Shown here: in pieces, positions 51,554 to 61,851 of the stretch
Layout: every line of letters starts with the position of its first letter
Position numbering within the stretch: position 1 is the stretch's first letter
Assembly: GCF_907164555.1 (NCBI RefSeq)
Contig: NZ_CAJQZC010000004.1
Span: 434,001-498,000 of the forward strand
Direction of reading: 5' to 3'
DNA: 64,000 bases
Source of the DNA: Paraburkholderia saeva
Lineage (GTDB): Bacteria > Pseudomonadota > Gammaproteobacteria > Burkholderiales > Burkholderiaceae
Translations under genes and position numbers: made by a program
Notes under the pieces: generated by a model
What the model saw: only the letters and a program-made list of their open reading frames with translations
Told to the model about the DNA's origin: nothing
Databases searched by the model: none

Positions 51554-52792
51554 CTAGGCAAGCTCGCCTACCTGTATCCAGCCCGCACAATACCACTCGT
51601 GTAGCAGTGCTGTCACCGACGAATCGTCAGAGAGTGTTACAAAGCGTTTCGCACTCATAAAACGGCTGTCAGCGAGTTCAACCAGCCACTTTTTCACAAC
51701 CGCGAGCCTGTTTTCTTCCCCATTCAGGAAGTAAAAGCGGGCGTCATACAACAGGATCGATTTGTGATCGAGCCGGATGCCATTTTTCGATGCGCGTTCG
51801 ATAAAACGCGTCTCTGTCAATGGCCGCGCGGGTGGATCGAATACGACGCTCGGTTTCGGCTCGCTCAGATACGTGCCGAGGAACGTCGAGATATCGCGCT
51901 CGTTCCAGGAGACCTTCGCAAGTATCGCGCCAACCCGTTCGACGAGCGCCGCGGGTAGTTGCGCCGGATTGATCACGGCAGGTTGTTTCGGGTCGCGATA
52001 GAGCTCGCGGGCACCGTCTCCCGAGTCGTCGCGGGCGCCACGCTCGGCCAGATGGTAGAGAAACTGGCCTGTCAGTTCCTGCGTGGACGGCGCGCGAAAG
52101 CCGATCGAGCAGGTCATGCATTCGCCTTCGGCGATGCCGTCGTGCGCGATGTGCGGCGGCAGATACAGCATATCGCCGGGCTCCAGCACCCATTCCTCTT
52201 CGGGCTCGAAGTGCTGTAAAACTTTCAACGGCAGGTCGGGGCGCAGGGACAGGTCGCGCTGCGCGCCGAACCGCCAGCGGCGCCTGCCGTGGACCTGCAG
52301 CAGAAAGACGTCGTAGGAGTCAAAATGCGCGCCGACGCCGCCGCCATCGGTCGCGTAAGAAATCATCAGGTCGTCCAGACGGGCGTCCGGCACGAAGCGA
52401 AACCGGTCGAGCAGGGCGCGGGCACGGTCGTCGTGCAGATCGACGCCCTGAACCAGCAGCGTCCAGGCGCGCTGTTTGATGGGCGGCAGTTCGTCGGGCG
52501 CGAAAGGGCCGTGTTCGAGTTGCCAGCGGTTGCGAAAGTGCGTGATCAGGCGGGACTCGACATCGTCCCGATCGGCGAGCTCGAAAAGCCCATCGCGCGA
52601 GAGCGGCGGGACGATATCCGGAATGGCGTTGCGGATCAGCAGCGGCTTTTTCTGCCAGTAACGGCGCATGAATTGCGCCGGCGTCAGGTTGCCGAGGAGT
52701 GCCGTCGGCGTATCCGGCAGGGGCGGGGAAACGCGTGAAACGTTTCGGGCCGAAGCCGTGCCTGGCGGGTGGTCAAGGGGCCGCTTGGGCAT
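51554..52792 (-). CDS. roxA: JmjC/cupin-type ribosomal protein oxygenase (RoxA-like)
   Basis: Fe(II)/2-oxoglutarate oxygenase of the YcfD/RoxA group, which in Escherichia coli hydroxylates an arginine of ribosomal protein L16. The 412-residue protein has the JmjC metal motif H-x-D in GVGAHFDSYDVF and the distal His in PPHIAHDGIA, with HGRRRWRFG for 2-oxoglutarate. A winged-helix-like C-terminus follows. The start at 52792 gives MPKRPLDHPPG; an ATG 15 codons earlier would extend into the slyD leader and is rejected. It is divergent from slyD. Confidence 0.85.
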   Translation of the reverse strand: MPKRPLDHPPGTASARNVSRVSPPLPDTPTALLGNLTPAQFMRRYWQKKPLLIRNAIPDIVPPLSRDGLFELADRDDVESRLITHFRNRWQLEHGPFAPDELPPIKQRAWTLLVQGVDLHDDRARALLDRFRFVPDARLDDLMISYATDGGGVGAHFDSYDVFLLQVHGRRRWRFGAQRDLSLRPDLPLKVLQHFEPEEEWVLEPGDMLYLPPHIAHDGIAEGECMTCSIGFRAPSTQELTGQFLYHLAERGARDDSGDGARELYRDPKQPAVINPAQLPAALVERVGAILAKVSWNERDISTFLGTYLSEPKPSVVFDPPARPLTETRFIERASKNGIRLDHKSILLYDARFYFLNGEENRLAVVKKWLVELADSRFMSAKRFVTLSDDSSVTALLHEWYCAGWIQVGELA

Positions 52793-52794
52793 CG

Positions 52795-52800
52795 TATAAT
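52795..52800 (+). promoter_or_regulatory. Candidate -10 element of the slyD promoter
   Basis: TATAAT lies 24 bp before the slyD ATG and two bases from the roxA start codon on the other strand, so the two genes' 5' regions overlap. Confidence 0.5.
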
Positions 52801-52824
52801 GTGAGTTGTATTCTGGAGAAACGA

Positions 52825-53367
52825 ATGAAAATCGCAAAGAACACCGTCGTATCGGTCGCTTACAAGCTGTCGGATGCGCAGGGCAATCTGATTGAAGAAA
52901 GCGACGAGCCGATGGTCTATCTGCACGGCGGCTATGATGGCACGTTCCCCAAGATCGAGGAAGCGCTCGATAGCCAGGAAGCGGGCTATGAAACCCAGGT
53001 TCAGCTTGAGCCGGCAGACGCGTTCGGCGAGTACGATCCCGATCTCGTGAAAATCGAGCCGCGCGAGCGTTTCCCCGAGCCGCTCGAAGTCGGCATGCAG
53101 TTCGAAGGCACGCCGGAAGAAGGCGACGAAGACCTCGATTCGCTGATCTACACCGTGACGGACGTCGCGGAAGACAAGGTCGTGCTCGACGGCAACCATC
53201 CGCTCGCCGGCATGGCGCTGCGCTTTGCCCTGACAGTCAAGGAAGTGCGCGAAGCGACCGAAGACGAAATCCAGCACGAGCACGCCCACGGCGCTGATGG
53301 TCTCGAAGTCCTCGACGACGATGACGAAGAAGACGACGACAACAAATCAGGGCCCACGCTGCACTGA
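52825..53367 (+). CDS. slyD: FKBP-type peptidyl-prolyl isomerase, SlyD-like
   Basis: Cytoplasmic prolyl isomerase and chaperone with an insert-in-flap domain. The 180-residue protein has the FKBP start NTVVSVAYKLSDAQGNLIEE, the pocket region YLHGGYDGTFPKIEEAL, and the flap insert (about 70-130). Its tail is highly acidic (LDDDDEEDDD), whereas Escherichia coli SlyD has a His/Cys-rich metal-binding tail; only a few histidines (HEHAH) are seen here. Its last 21 bp overlap the convergent phosphoesterase-like gene. Confidence 0.93.
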   Translation: MKIAKNTVVSVAYKLSDAQGNLIEESDEPMVYLHGGYDGTFPKIEEALDSQEAGYETQVQLEPADAFGEYDPDLVKIEPRERFPEPLEVGMQFEGTPEEGDEDLDSLIYTVTDVAEDKVVLDGNHPLAGMALRFALTVKEVREATEDEIQHEHAHGADGLEVLDDDDEEDDDNKSGPTLH

Positions 53368-54642
53368 ACTGGCAGGCGCAGCGGGGAAAGCGGGCGGCAT
53401 GTTCGGGGTAGCCGTGCTGCCCGTTGAGTTGCCCGCGCCGTTGCCCGTGTTTCCACCGCTGCCGGGCGCCGGTTGCGGCATCGGTAGCGGCGTCGTCGGC
53501 GCCAGGTCGGATGCGGGCGGCATCGACGGAATTTCTGGCATCGACGGCACGGGCTCCTCGTGCAAGCTGTTCGATGGCGCGGCCGCTGGCATCGGCACGC
53601 TTTTCGGTACGTCCCGCACGCTCACCCGGAACGGCGGCCTTCGCGCCGTATCCGCATCAATTTCGATCCACTGATTCAACCGGTCTCGCGGCGCAAACGC
53701 AATGCGGGTGAGATTTGTCACCTGTACGCCCTTGTCATTGCGCAATGGCTGATCGATCTGGAATCCGGCAGGCACGCTCTGATCGTCGTGATGAACGACG
53801 AGGATCGGGCCGCGAAAAGTCTGCGCCAGTTTGACGAGGCTGCGTTTGAGTTCCAGGTAACCGTCGCGCCGCTGGTTGCGCGCGAAGCGCAACCACGCGA
53901 AGCGGTCGGGACGCTCGTAACGTTCGGGATCGGGGTCACCCTGCATGAACACGACGATCGCGCGCGCACCACGGCGCTTCGCGAATTCGGCCGCGTGTTC
54001 GAGCCAGAACGCGTTTGCCACGACGCGATCCTCAAATTCTCCGTTCCGGCCGCCTGCATTCAAATAGTGGTTGTTTGGCGACGGCACGTTCAGCGCAAGA
54101 AACACCGTATCTTCCACCTGCCAGCGTACGTTTTCCCGATACGGATGAAAGCGCGACACTTCGCTTTCGCGCGTGAGCGCAACCGGATTCTGGCCCATCG
54201 AGGAGGCGTCCGCGAACACGGTCTGCCGTAGCAGATCCAGCCGTTCGACTGGATCGTAGCTGCCTGCCGGTGCAGTGCCGCAGTCGGCCCAGTCGTGCTG
54301 GCCGGCCACGAAGATGAGCGCCGGTCGCGCAGCTTCGAGCAACGTCTGGCGTCGTTCGTACAGCGCGTCGTTGCAGGTTTCCCTTGCGCCCTTCAGATTG
54401 CCGTCGTAGACGATAAACGAGACGTTGCTGTCGCGACCGATGGTGTCGAGCAGACGTTGCGTCGGTGCTTCATCGGCCGGGCTTTCGAGCGTGCCGCTGA
54501 TGACCGCGAACGCGTAGCGCGAGCCGGCCGCATATGCCGCCACCGGCTGCGCGCCGATCACACTGCATGCCAGCGCAATGGCAAGTGCCGCGCGGATATC
54601 GCGCGGGCACCACTGGGGCCACGGACGTTCAACGGTCCGCAT
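53347..54642 (-). CDS. Exported metallophosphoesterase-like protein with degenerate metal motifs
   Basis: A 431-residue exported protein with a signal peptide (about residues 14-39). The core (about 42-310) resembles calcineurin-like phosphoesterases: the order of strands and the segments [21 protein letters not shown] and VVHHDD lie where the family has its GD, GNHD and H motifs. The key residues differ: the first D-x-H is replaced by S-G-T (about 49-51), and GNHD becomes GQHD (114-117). It may therefore be catalytically dead. The last 110 residues are Pro/Ala/Gly-rich. It overlaps mutS by 14 bp and slyD by 21 bp. Confidence 0.78.
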   Translation of the reverse strand: MRTVERPWPQWCPRDIRAALAIALACSVIGAQPVAAYAAGSRYAFAVISGTLESPADEAPTQRLLDTIGRDSNVSFIVYDGNLKGARETCNDALYERRQTLLEAARPALIFVAGQHDWADCGTAPAGSYDPVERLDLLRQTVFADASSMGQNPVALTRESEVSRFHPYRENVRWQVEDTVFLALNVPSPNNHYLNAGGRNGEFEDRVVANAFWLEHAAEFAKRRGARAIVVFMQGDPDPERYERPDRFAWLRFARNQRRDGYLELKRSLVKLAQTFRGPILVVHHDDQSVPAGFQIDQPLRNDKGVQVTNLTRIAFAPRDRLNQWIEIDADTARRPPFRVSVRDVPKSVPMPAAAPSNSLHEEPVPSMPEIPSMPPASDLAPTTPLPMPQPAPGSGGNTGNGAGNSTGSTATPNMPPAFPAAPASSVQRGP

Positions 54643-57295
54643 CCGGCGCGCTGGCCAGGTCTTGCAGTTCGTAGAGCAGCTGGAGCGCGTCGCGCGCGCT
54701 CAGCCCGTCCACGTCGATTGCACGCAGCTTTTCGATGGCCGCCTGATGTTGCGGCGTGGGTTCGGTCGCCGGCTCGTCGTCTGCATCTTCAACTTGCACC
54801 GGCGCCGCGAAGAGGTCGAGTTGCGGCGTGCCCTGCGCGACCGACTGCTGTTCGAGATGCGCGAGATGCCGGCGAGCGGCGCGAATCACGGCTGACGGCA
54901 CGCCAGCCAGTTGCGCGACCTGCAAGCCGTAACTCTGGTTCGCGGGGCCCTCCTCGACGGCGTGCAGGAACACGATGCCGTGCCCGTGTTCGACCGCAGA
55001 AAGATGGACGTTCGCCGCCTGCGGAAATTCGGTGGGGAGTTGCGTGAGTTCAAAGTAATGCGTCGCGAAGAGCGTGTGGCAGCCGTTGTGCGCAAGCAGA
55101 TGCCGGGCAATTGCCCATGCAAGCGCGAGACCGTCGAAGGTCGATGTGCCGCGGCCGATCTCGTCCATGAGCACGAGACTTTGTGGCGTCGCGTCGTTGA
55201 GGATCGCCGCGGCTTCGGTCATTTCGACCATGAACGTCGAGCGGCCACCTGCGAGGTCGTCGGCTGCGCCGATGCGTGTGAAGATGCGGTCGATCGGGCC
55301 GAAGCGCGCGCGTCGTGCGGGCACATAACTGCCGACGTACGCCATCAGCGCGATCAGCGCGGTCTGACGCATGAACGTCGATTTGCCGCCCATGTTTGGA
55401 CCGGTGATCAGCAGCAGCTTGCGTTCGTGCGAGAGCGTGCAGTCGTTCGCGATGAACTGTTCGACCTGCGCTTCGACAACCGGATGGCGGCCCTGCTCGA
55501 TCTCGATACCGGCTTCGCTGGAGAACGTCGGCGCGACCCAGTCGAGCGCGCGCGCGCGTTCCGCAAGCGCCGCGAGCAGATCGAGTTCCGCAAGCGCCGA
55601 AGCCACGCGCTGGCAGTCGGCGATGAACGGCAGCAGCGATTGCAGCAGCGCGTCATACAGCGATTTCTCGCGTGCGAGCGCGCGTTCCTGTGCGGAGAGC
55701 GCCTTGTCTTCGAACGTTTTCAGTTCCGGCGTAATGTAGCGTTCGGCGTTTTTCAGCGTCTGGCGACGACGGTAGTCGTCGGGCACCTTGTCCGTCTGGC
55801 CGCGCGTGACCTCGATATAGAAGCCGTGAACCTTGTTGTACTCGACGCGCAGGTTCGAAATGCCGGTGCGCGCGCGTTCGCGCGTTTCGAGGTCGATCAG
55901 GAACTGCCCGCAGTTCTCGGAGATGTCACGCAGTTCATCCAGATCCGCATCGTAGCCGCGGGCGATCACGCCGCCGTCACGCACCATTGCGGCGGGTTCG
56001 GGCGCGACCGCGCGCGTCAGCAGTTCGACGCAGTCCATGGGTGGCGCGAGCGACAGGTCGATCTGGGCGAGCGAATCCGATGCACCCGCAAGCAGTGCAA
56101 TCTGCGTGCGCAGCGCGGGCAGCGCGATGAACGTGTCGCGCAGGCTCGACAGGTCGCGGGGACGCGCCGACAGCAGCGCGAGGCGCCCCGTGATGCGTTC
56201 GATATCGGAGATCTGCCGCAGTGCGGTACGGAGTGCGTCGAGACTCGCGGCCGCCGGCGCGTCGAGCAGCGCCCCGATGGCTTGCTGACGTGCCTCTGCA
56301 ATCGCGGAAGCGCGCGGTGGATGATGCAGCCAGTGCCGCAGGAGCCGGCTGCCCATCGTCGTGCAGCATGTATCGAGCAGCGAACACAGCGTGGGTGACT
56401 CGGTGCCGCGCAGCGTCTCGGTCAACTCCAGATTGCGCCGCGTTGCCGGATCGAGACCAATGTATTCCGACTCGGATTCGACCTTCAGGCTGCGGACGTG
56501 ACGCAGTTGCTGCCCCTGCGTTGCCGCCGCGTACAGCAGCAGCGCGCCGGCTGCACCACAGGCGCTCGCGAGTGAATGCGCGCCGAAGCCGTCGAGGCTC
56601 GCCACGTTCAACTGGTCGCACAGACGCTGCGTACCCGAAGCCACATCGAAGTGCCATGCCGGCACCCGCGTGACGGCGCCGGTGCCCGTGGCAGGCGTTG
56701 CGCCCGTATCGGTTGCCGTATCAGCGACAAGCATCTCAGCCGGGCGGATCCGCTCCAGCACGGCGGCGACCTGATCGGGCGCCACTTCGGCAAGACGCAA
56801 CCCGCCGCTCGCGAGATTCAGCCAGGCGAGCCCGACCGTGGTCGCCACGCCGCGCCGGTTGTGGCCGACGCACATCGCAAGCAGGTACGCGTCGTTCTTG
56901 TCGGACAGCAGCGCCGCGTCAGTCAGCGTGCCCGGTGTGACGACGCGCATCACCTTGCGCTCGACAGGCCCCTTCGACGTAGCCGGGTCGCCAATCTGTT
57001 CGCAGATCGCCACCGATTCGCCGAGCTTCACGAGCTTCGCCAGATACTGTTCGACGGCGTGATGCGGCACGCCGGCCATCTTGATCGGGTTGCCCGCCGA
57101 CGCGCCGCGCTGCGTCAGCGTCAGATCGAGCAGGCGCGCGGCTTTCTCCGCGTCTTCGAAAAAGAGCTCGTAGAAGTCGCCCATCCGGTAGAACACGAGC
57201 GTGCCCGGATGTTCGCTCTTGATGCGCAGGTATTGCTGCATCATCGGCGTATGTTGTGCGACGGTTTCGTTGGGTGTTGCGATTGGAGTGCCCAT
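54629..57295 (-). CDS. mutS: DNA mismatch repair protein MutS
   Basis: Mismatch-recognition ATPase that starts methyl-directed repair with MutL. The 888-residue protein has the mismatch-binding F-x-E motif FYELF near residue 41, connector and lever domains, and the ATPase domain with Walker [10 protein letters not shown] (about 630), [12 protein letters not shown] and FATHYFELT. The C-terminal part carries the tetramer region. Its start [10 protein letters not shown] is the family N-terminus. It is on the minus strand upstream of the phosphoesterase-like gene, overlapping it. Confidence 0.97.
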   Translation of the reverse strand: MGTPIATPNETVAQHTPMMQQYLRIKSEHPGTLVFYRMGDFYELFFEDAEKAARLLDLTLTQRGASAGNPIKMAGVPHHAVEQYLAKLVKLGESVAICEQIGDPATSKGPVERKVMRVVTPGTLTDAALLSDKNDAYLLAMCVGHNRRGVATTVGLAWLNLASGGLRLAEVAPDQVAAVLERIRPAEMLVADTATDTGATPATGTGAVTRVPAWHFDVASGTQRLCDQLNVASLDGFGAHSLASACGAAGALLLYAAATQGQQLRHVRSLKVESESEYIGLDPATRRNLELTETLRGTESPTLCSLLDTCCTTMGSRLLRHWLHHPPRASAIAEARQQAIGALLDAPAAASLDALRTALRQISDIERITGRLALLSARPRDLSSLRDTFIALPALRTQIALLAGASDSLAQIDLSLAPPMDCVELLTRAVAPEPAAMVRDGGVIARGYDADLDELRDISENCGQFLIDLETRERARTGISNLRVEYNKVHGFYIEVTRGQTDKVPDDYRRRQTLKNAERYITPELKTFEDKALSAQERALAREKSLYDALLQSLLPFIADCQRVASALAELDLLAALAERARALDWVAPTFSSEAGIEIEQGRHPVVEAQVEQFIANDCTLSHERKLLLITGPNMGGKSTFMRQTALIALMAYVGSYVPARRARFGPIDRIFTRIGAADDLAGGRSTFMVEMTEAAAILNDATPQSLVLMDEIGRGTSTFDGLALAWAIARHLLAHNGCHTLFATHYFELTQLPTEFPQAANVHLSAVEHGHGIVFLHAVEEGPANQSYGLQVAQLAGVPSAVIRAARRHLAHLEQQSVAQGTPQLDLFAAPVQVEDADDEPATEPTPQHQAAIEKLRAIDVDGLSARDALQLLYELQDLASAPDADR

Positions 57296-57383
57296 CCTGA
57301 TGTCGTGCCATGGTGTTCAGGGCGTGAGTTTAACCCGCCCGCGCCACCTGTGAACCTGGCCGGTTGGCCGGTGCACGCCGGCG

Positions 57384-58682
57384 TCATTCTTCGACCAGCG
57401 CCCGCATGTCGACCTTGCGTGCATTCGCGAGGCTGCGGCGTCTGGCGAGCCACATCATGAACGTGATAAACGTGCCGAACACGACGATGATCCACTGCAC
57501 CGGCAGCTTCGCCGTCAGCATCAACGCGTATGCGCCGAGCATCAGAAGAACAGCCAGGTTCTGGTTGAAGTTCTGCACGGCGATCGAGTGTCCCGCGGTG
57601 AGCAGCGTGGCGCCGCGATGCTGCAGGATCGCGTTCATCGGCACGATGAAGAAGCCCGACAGCGCGCCCAGCAGAATCATCAGCGGATAGGCGAGCACGA
57701 TATACACCGGCGCGACGAACGGGCCGATCCGGATGCCCATGCCCGCCGGAAAAAGCCCCTTGCTATAGAACGCCATCGCGATCGCCACCGCCCCCGTCAC
57801 GATGCCGACCGGCAGCACGCGCAGCGAGCCGCGCAGCGGCACCCACGCAGCCGCGGCCGCGGCGCCGACGGCAATGCCGAGACCCGTGATGCCCTGCATG
57901 ACCGCCGCTTTCGACAGCGACAGGCCGAGATTCGCATCCGCCCACTTCAGCACGAGCAGTTGCAGCGTGACGGCGCCGCCCCACATGAGCGTCGTGACCC
58001 AGAGCGCGATCTGCGCGAGCTTGTCGGCCCACAGCACGTTGAAGCTGTTCGCGAAGTCGCCAACGAGCTTCTTCGGCTCGGCAAGCCGGTTCGGATAACG
58101 CGCGCCGGTGTCCGGAATCGCGACGTTGATCGCCGCGGCTGCCGCGTACGTGAGCATCACGGCGAGCATCGCGAGATCGGCGGCGGTGTGGATGACCGGA
58201 AGATGCGCCCGCGCGACGAACTTCGTCGCGATTGTGCTGATGAGTGCGCCGCCCACCATCGTGCCGACGATCGTCGAGAGCACCGTCGCCGATTCCAGCC
58301 AGGCGTTGGCGGCGACCAGTTTTTCGGCGGGCAGCAGTTCGGTCAGGATGCCGTATTTGGCAGGCGAATACGCCGCCGCGCCGAAGCCGACCACGCCGTA
58401 CGCGATCATCGGATGAACACCTGCAATCATCATCAGGCATCCCGCCGCCTTCAGCGCGTTCGAGACGAACATCACGTGACGCTTTTGCAGCGCGTCGGCG
58501 AACGCGCCGACGAAGGGCGCGAGCAGCACGTAGGAAATCGTGAAGAAGATCTGCAGCAGCGGCGTAATCCACGCCGGCGACTGGATGACAGTCAGGAGCG
58601 CAATCGCCGCGATGAGCAGCGCGTTGTCCGCCAGCGACGACACAAACTGTGCCGCAATGATCGTATAGAAGCCTTTTTTCAT
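57384..58682 (-). CDS. lplT: Lysophospholipid transporter LplT
   Basis: Major-facilitator-type flippase that moves lysophospholipids inward across the inner membrane so that Aas can re-acylate them. The 432-residue protein has about 12 membrane helices and LplT-like segments (KKGFYTIIAAQFVSSLADNALLIA-type start, then YSPAKYGILTELLPAEKLV). Here it is a stand-alone gene, not fused to an acyltransferase. ATG 58682 is chosen; the earlier frame runs through the suhB terminator. It lies downstream of suhB on the same strand. Confidence 0.9.
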   Translation of the reverse strand: MKKGFYTIIAAQFVSSLADNALLIAAIALLTVIQSPAWITPLLQIFFTISYVLLAPFVGAFADALQKRHVMFVSNALKAAGCLMMIAGVHPMIAYGVVGFGAAAYSPAKYGILTELLPAEKLVAANAWLESATVLSTIVGTMVGGALISTIATKFVARAHLPVIHTAADLAMLAVMLTYAAAAAINVAIPDTGARYPNRLAEPKKLVGDFANSFNVLWADKLAQIALWVTTLMWGGAVTLQLLVLKWADANLGLSLSKAAVMQGITGLGIAVGAAAAAAWVPLRGSLRVLPVGIVTGAVAIAMAFYSKGLFPAGMGIRIGPFVAPVYIVLAYPLMILLGALSGFFIVPMNAILQHRGATLLTAGHSIAVQNFNQNLAVLLMLGAYALMLTAKLPVQWIIVVFGTFITFMMWLARRRSLANARKVDMRALVEE

Positions 58683-58759
58683 GAAGCGGACCGGAGCGCG
58701 CAACAGGAAGCGTCGCGCTGGATTCGAACCGGTTGTCGAACGCACGCCGACGCCATAAC

Positions 58760-58785
58760 AAAAAAGCGGCCAGAGCCGCTTTTTT
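58760..58785 (-). terminator. Rho-independent terminator after suhB
   Basis: AAAAAAGCGGC (58760-58770), loop CAGA, GCCGCTTTTTT (58775-58785). On the minus strand it lies just after the suhB stop, so it ends suhB and separates it from lplT. Confidence 0.92.
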
Positions 58786-58794
58786 ATCCGTGCA

Positions 58795-59598
58795 TCAAGC
58801 CGCTTGCTGCTTCGTGCGGCTGTACTTGGTGAGGATCGGCACCATCTGCGCGTACATCTTCGGATTGCCGGCGACGACTTCGCCCACGTGAAGGAAGTCC
58901 GAGTCGCCCGTGTAGTTGCCCACGAGACCGCCCGCTTCCGTGATCAGCAGGCTGCCTGCCGCCATGTCCCATGCGTTGATGCCCTGCTCGAAGAAGCCGT
59001 CGAGACGGCCCGCGGCGACGTTTGCCAGATCGAGCGCGGCGGCGCCGGGGCGGCGCAGGCCCGCGCAGGCATTCGTCATCTCGGTGAAGAGGCGGTTGTA
59101 CGCTTCGAGGCCATCCTTTTCGCGGAACGGGAAGCCGGTGCCGATCAGGCCGTCGGCCAGACGGTCGCGGCGGCCCACGCGGATGCGGCGGTCGTTCAGG
59201 TACGCGCCACGGCCGCGCGAGGCGGTGAAGAGATCGTTGCGGGTCGGGTCATAGACGACGGCCTGCGTCACGATGCCCTTGTGCGCGAGCGCGATCGACA
59301 CGCAGTAATACTGGAAACCGTGGATGAAGTTCGTGGTGCCGTCGAGCGGGTCGATGATCCACTGGAATTCCGACTCGTTGTCGGATTTGCCGGATTCTTC
59401 GGCGAGGATCGCGTGATCGGGGTAGGCGGTCTTCAGCGTATCGATGATCGCGGCTTCCGACGCCTTGTCGACCTCCGTGACGAAATCGTTGTGCTGCTTT
59501 TTGCTGACCTGGATGAGGTCCAGATCGAGCGACGCGCGGTTGATGATCTGCCCGCCGCGACGAGCGGCCTTGACAGCGATGTTTAGCATGGGATGCAT
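58795..59598 (-). CDS. suhB: Inositol-1-monophosphatase SuhB (Nus-factor-like)
   Basis: Mg-dependent inositol monophosphatase family; in Escherichia coli SuhB acts with Nus factors in rRNA transcription antitermination. The 267-residue protein has the start [16 protein letters not shown], the metal motifs ILAEESG and [14 protein letters not shown], and the C-terminal [15 protein letters not shown]. An extension upstream of the ATG is low-complexity and rejected. It is divergent from trmJ and followed by its terminator. Confidence 0.96.
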   Translation of the reverse strand: MHPMLNIAVKAARRGGQIINRASLDLDLIQVSKKQHNDFVTEVDKASEAAIIDTLKTAYPDHAILAEESGKSDNESEFQWIIDPLDGTTNFIHGFQYYCVSIALAHKGIVTQAVVYDPTRNDLFTASRGRGAYLNDRRIRVGRRDRLADGLIGTGFPFREKDGLEAYNRLFTEMTNACAGLRRPGAAALDLANVAAGRLDGFFEQGINAWDMAAGSLLITEAGGLVGNYTGDSDFLHVGEVVAGNPKMYAQMVPILTKYSRTKQQAA

Positions 59599-59875
59599 GA
59601 GCCGGGATCCTTGTGCCGGACAGCCGAAAGCGGCGGTCCGGTAATAGCGGTAAACAACCGGAACGTTCGCTTTGAAGTGATCAAACACGCGTTCCGTCGA
59701 CGGAGACGAATTGAAGAAGAGCGGGGCGAGGCCCCCTGAAACGTTCAGGGACGACGCGAATTTCGTGATTTTACCCGAGTCTGGCCGCTTTCGGCAGCGC
59801 CGCGCGCGCTCGCGCCCGAAAGCCGGCTCCGGCAACGGTGGATGGCGCTACCATAGGGGTTCTCCAGTCAGTCGA

Positions 59876-60733
59876 ATGTCACCCGTGGCCGAAATTCAGC
59901 ACCCGTCTTCTCCTTCCCGCGATTCATCCGCAACGTCTGGCGCGCCTGGCGACAGCGCGGGTCCCGTTCGCGGCGGCTTCACGTCGACGCGCTTCGTGCT
60001 CGTCGAGCCGAGTCATCCCGGGAACGTCGGTGCGGCGGCGCGCGCGGTCAAGACGATGGGTTTCTCGCGGCTGGTGCTCGTCGCGCCGCGCGTTTCGAAC
60101 GTGCAGAACGACCCGGAGGCGGTTGCGATGGCAAGCGGCGCCGACGACGTGCTGGCGTCCGCCCACGTCGTGCCGACGCTCACTGACGCATTGAACGGAG
60201 TCCACTGGTCGATCGCGCTCACGGCCCGGGCCCGTGAATACGGTCCGCCGCAGCTCTCGCCGCGTGTCGCCGCGGTGGAGGCGCGCAACCACGCGGCACA
60301 GGGCGAGATCGCGCTGGTGTTCGGCAACGAACGCACGGGCCTCTCGAACGAGGACGTTGAGCGTTGCAGTGTGCTCGCGCATATTCCGGCCAATCCGGCG
60401 TATAGCTCGCTCAACCTCGCGCAGGCCATCCAGGTGCTGTCGTATGAATTGCGCATGGCTTATCTGGACATGCAAGTCGCCAGCAGCAGCGCCACGGGCA
60501 ATATCGATCCGGACGCGTCGCCACGCGCGGCCAGCGAAGAAATCGAACGCATGTACGTGCATCTGGAAAACGCGCTGATCGCGCTCGAGTTTCTCGATCC
60601 CGCGAATCCGAAGAAACTGATGTCCCGTCTGCGGCGGCTCTTCGCCCGTTCGGGGCTCGAGCGCGAGGAAGTCAACATCGTGCGCGGTATCGCCAAACAT
60701 ATCCTGCTGAAGGTGAAGCCGTCCGGCAAGTAG
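59876..60733 (+). CDS. trmJ: tRNA/rRNA methyltransferase, TrmJ family (SPOUT)
   Basis: SPOUT-class 2'-O-methyltransferase; TrmJ methylates nucleotide 32 of tRNAs. The 285-residue protein has motif 1 LVEPSHPGNVGAAARAVKTMG, motif 2 IALVFGNERTGLSNED, and motif 3 NPAYSSLNLAQAIQVLSYEL, which contribute to the trefoil knot. A C-terminal helical domain follows (about 210-285). ATG 59876 is used; the frame continues upstream but without family sequence. It is divergent from suhB. Confidence 0.93.
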   Translation: MSPVAEIQHPSSPSRDSSATSGAPGDSAGPVRGGFTSTRFVLVEPSHPGNVGAAARAVKTMGFSRLVLVAPRVSNVQNDPEAVAMASGADDVLASAHVVPTLTDALNGVHWSIALTARAREYGPPQLSPRVAAVEARNHAAQGEIALVFGNERTGLSNEDVERCSVLAHIPANPAYSSLNLAQAIQVLSYELRMAYLDMQVASSSATGNIDPDASPRAASEEIERMYVHLENALIALEFLDPANPKKLMSRLRRLFARSGLEREEVNIVRGIAKHILLKVKPSGK

Positions 60734-60827
60734 ACCGGATGCGACCGGCGGCGCCGCGCGCCCTTTGGGTTCAGGATGACGACCTTGCTGGCCACGCGGG
60801 CTTCGAGCAGCGTTTCCGCAATGCCCC

Positions 60828-60833
60828 TACAAT
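60828..60833 (+). promoter_or_regulatory. Candidate -10 element of the cysE promoter
   Basis: TACAAT lies 125 bp before the cysE ATG, implying a leader of about 120 nt. The leader contains a hairpin at 60857-60883. Confidence 0.4.
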
Positions 60834-60856
60834 CGCTGAAAACGTCATAAGCAAAG

Positions 60857-60883
60857 CGGCAGGGCTGGATTCGCAGCCCGCCG
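60857..60883 (+). repeat. Hairpin in the cysE leader
   Basis: CGGC-A-GGGCTG (60857-60867) pairs with CAGCCC-GCCG (60874-60883) around loop GATTCG, a 10-bp stem with a single bulged A. Its role, if any, is unknown. Confidence 0.45.
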
Positions 60884-60958
60884 TCCAGCGCGCGTTGCCC
60901 GTTGCCAGGTGTTGCCACCGGCGGCAGCGCAGCCTCACCCCACGTCAGCCTGATTGCC

Positions 60959-61759
60959 ATGTTCAAAAGACTTCGCGAAGACATCGCCACGATCCGTGAG
61001 CGCGATCCCGCCGCCCGCAGCGCCTGGGAAGTCCTCACGTGTTATCCGGGCCTTCATGCGCTCGTGCTGCACCGTCTCGCGCACGCATGCTGGCGCGCCG
61101 GGCGCCGCTGGCTCGCGCGCTTCGTGTCGCAGCTCGCGCGCTTTCTGACCGGTATCGAAATCCACCCGGGCGCAACCGTCGGCCGGCGCGTGTTCATCGA
61201 TCACGGCATGGGCGTCGTGATCGGCGAAACCGCCGAAATCGGTGACGACTGCACGATCTATCAGGGCGTGACGCTCGGCGGCACGTCGCTCGAGCGCGGC
61301 GCGAAGCGGCATCCGACACTCGGCCGCGGCGTGATCGTCGGTGCGGGTGCGAAAGTGCTCGGCGGCTTTACGATCGGCGCGGAGGCGAAGATCGGCTCGA
61401 ACGCCGTCGTCGTGAAGCCGGTGCCCCCGGGCGGCACGGCGGTCGGTAATCCGGCGCGCGTGATCGTGCCCGCTGCAAGCGCAACACGATCGGCGGGGAG
61501 GGCGGGCGACGGGAAACCAGCGTCGGCCCGAAGCGGCTTCTGCGCTTATGGCATCACGCCGAATGCGGACGATCCGGTGTCACTCGCCATTCACGGATTG
61601 ATCGATCACGCGGCGACGCAGTCGCAGCGCATCGACGAAATCGTCGCAGCGCTGGAGCGGCTCGGCACGAGCCTCGAAGCGTTGAACGGCGCCGATGCGG
61701 CGCTGCTCGATCTGCGGCGGCTGTCGGCGGCGATTGAAGGGAAGGTCGAGCAGAGTTGA
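60959..61759 (+). CDS. cysE: Serine O-acetyltransferase
   Basis: Makes O-acetylserine, the precursor of cysteine. The 266-residue protein has the N-terminal helical domain ([20 protein letters not shown]) and the left-handed beta-helix with [21 protein letters not shown] and [11 protein letters not shown]. The hexapeptides then run to about residue 178. The last 90 residues are a less conserved extension with helical character ([21 protein letters not shown]). ATG 60959 is the family start. A leader of about 120 nt is likely. Confidence 0.94.
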   Translation: MFKRLREDIATIRERDPAARSAWEVLTCYPGLHALVLHRLAHACWRAGRRWLARFVSQLARFLTGIEIHPGATVGRRVFIDHGMGVVIGETAEIGDDCTIYQGVTLGGTSLERGAKRHPTLGRGVIVGAGAKVLGGFTIGAEAKIGSNAVVVKPVPPGGTAVGNPARVIVPAASATRSAGRAGDGKPASARSGFCAYGITPNADDPVSLAIHGLIDHAATQSQRIDEIVAALERLGTSLEALNGADAALLDLRRLSAAIEGKVEQS

Positions 61760-61851
61760 TCGCGCACGCGCTGCGATCGCCGTTTCATCTGCGATTGCCG
61801 TGTGCGGGCGTGGGCATGTGTGGCGCCTGGGGCTTTACCGTGCGGCCCGGA

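Noticed and set aside
54911..56398. Long open frame on the plus strand opposite mutS
   Set aside because: It is antisense to the mutS ATPase and core domains and has no family resemblance.
58711..58732. tRNA-like T-loop (GGTTCGAATCCAGC on the minus strand)
   Set aside because: The flanking bases do not form the T stem, and no D arm, anticodon arm or acceptor stem can be drawn around it.
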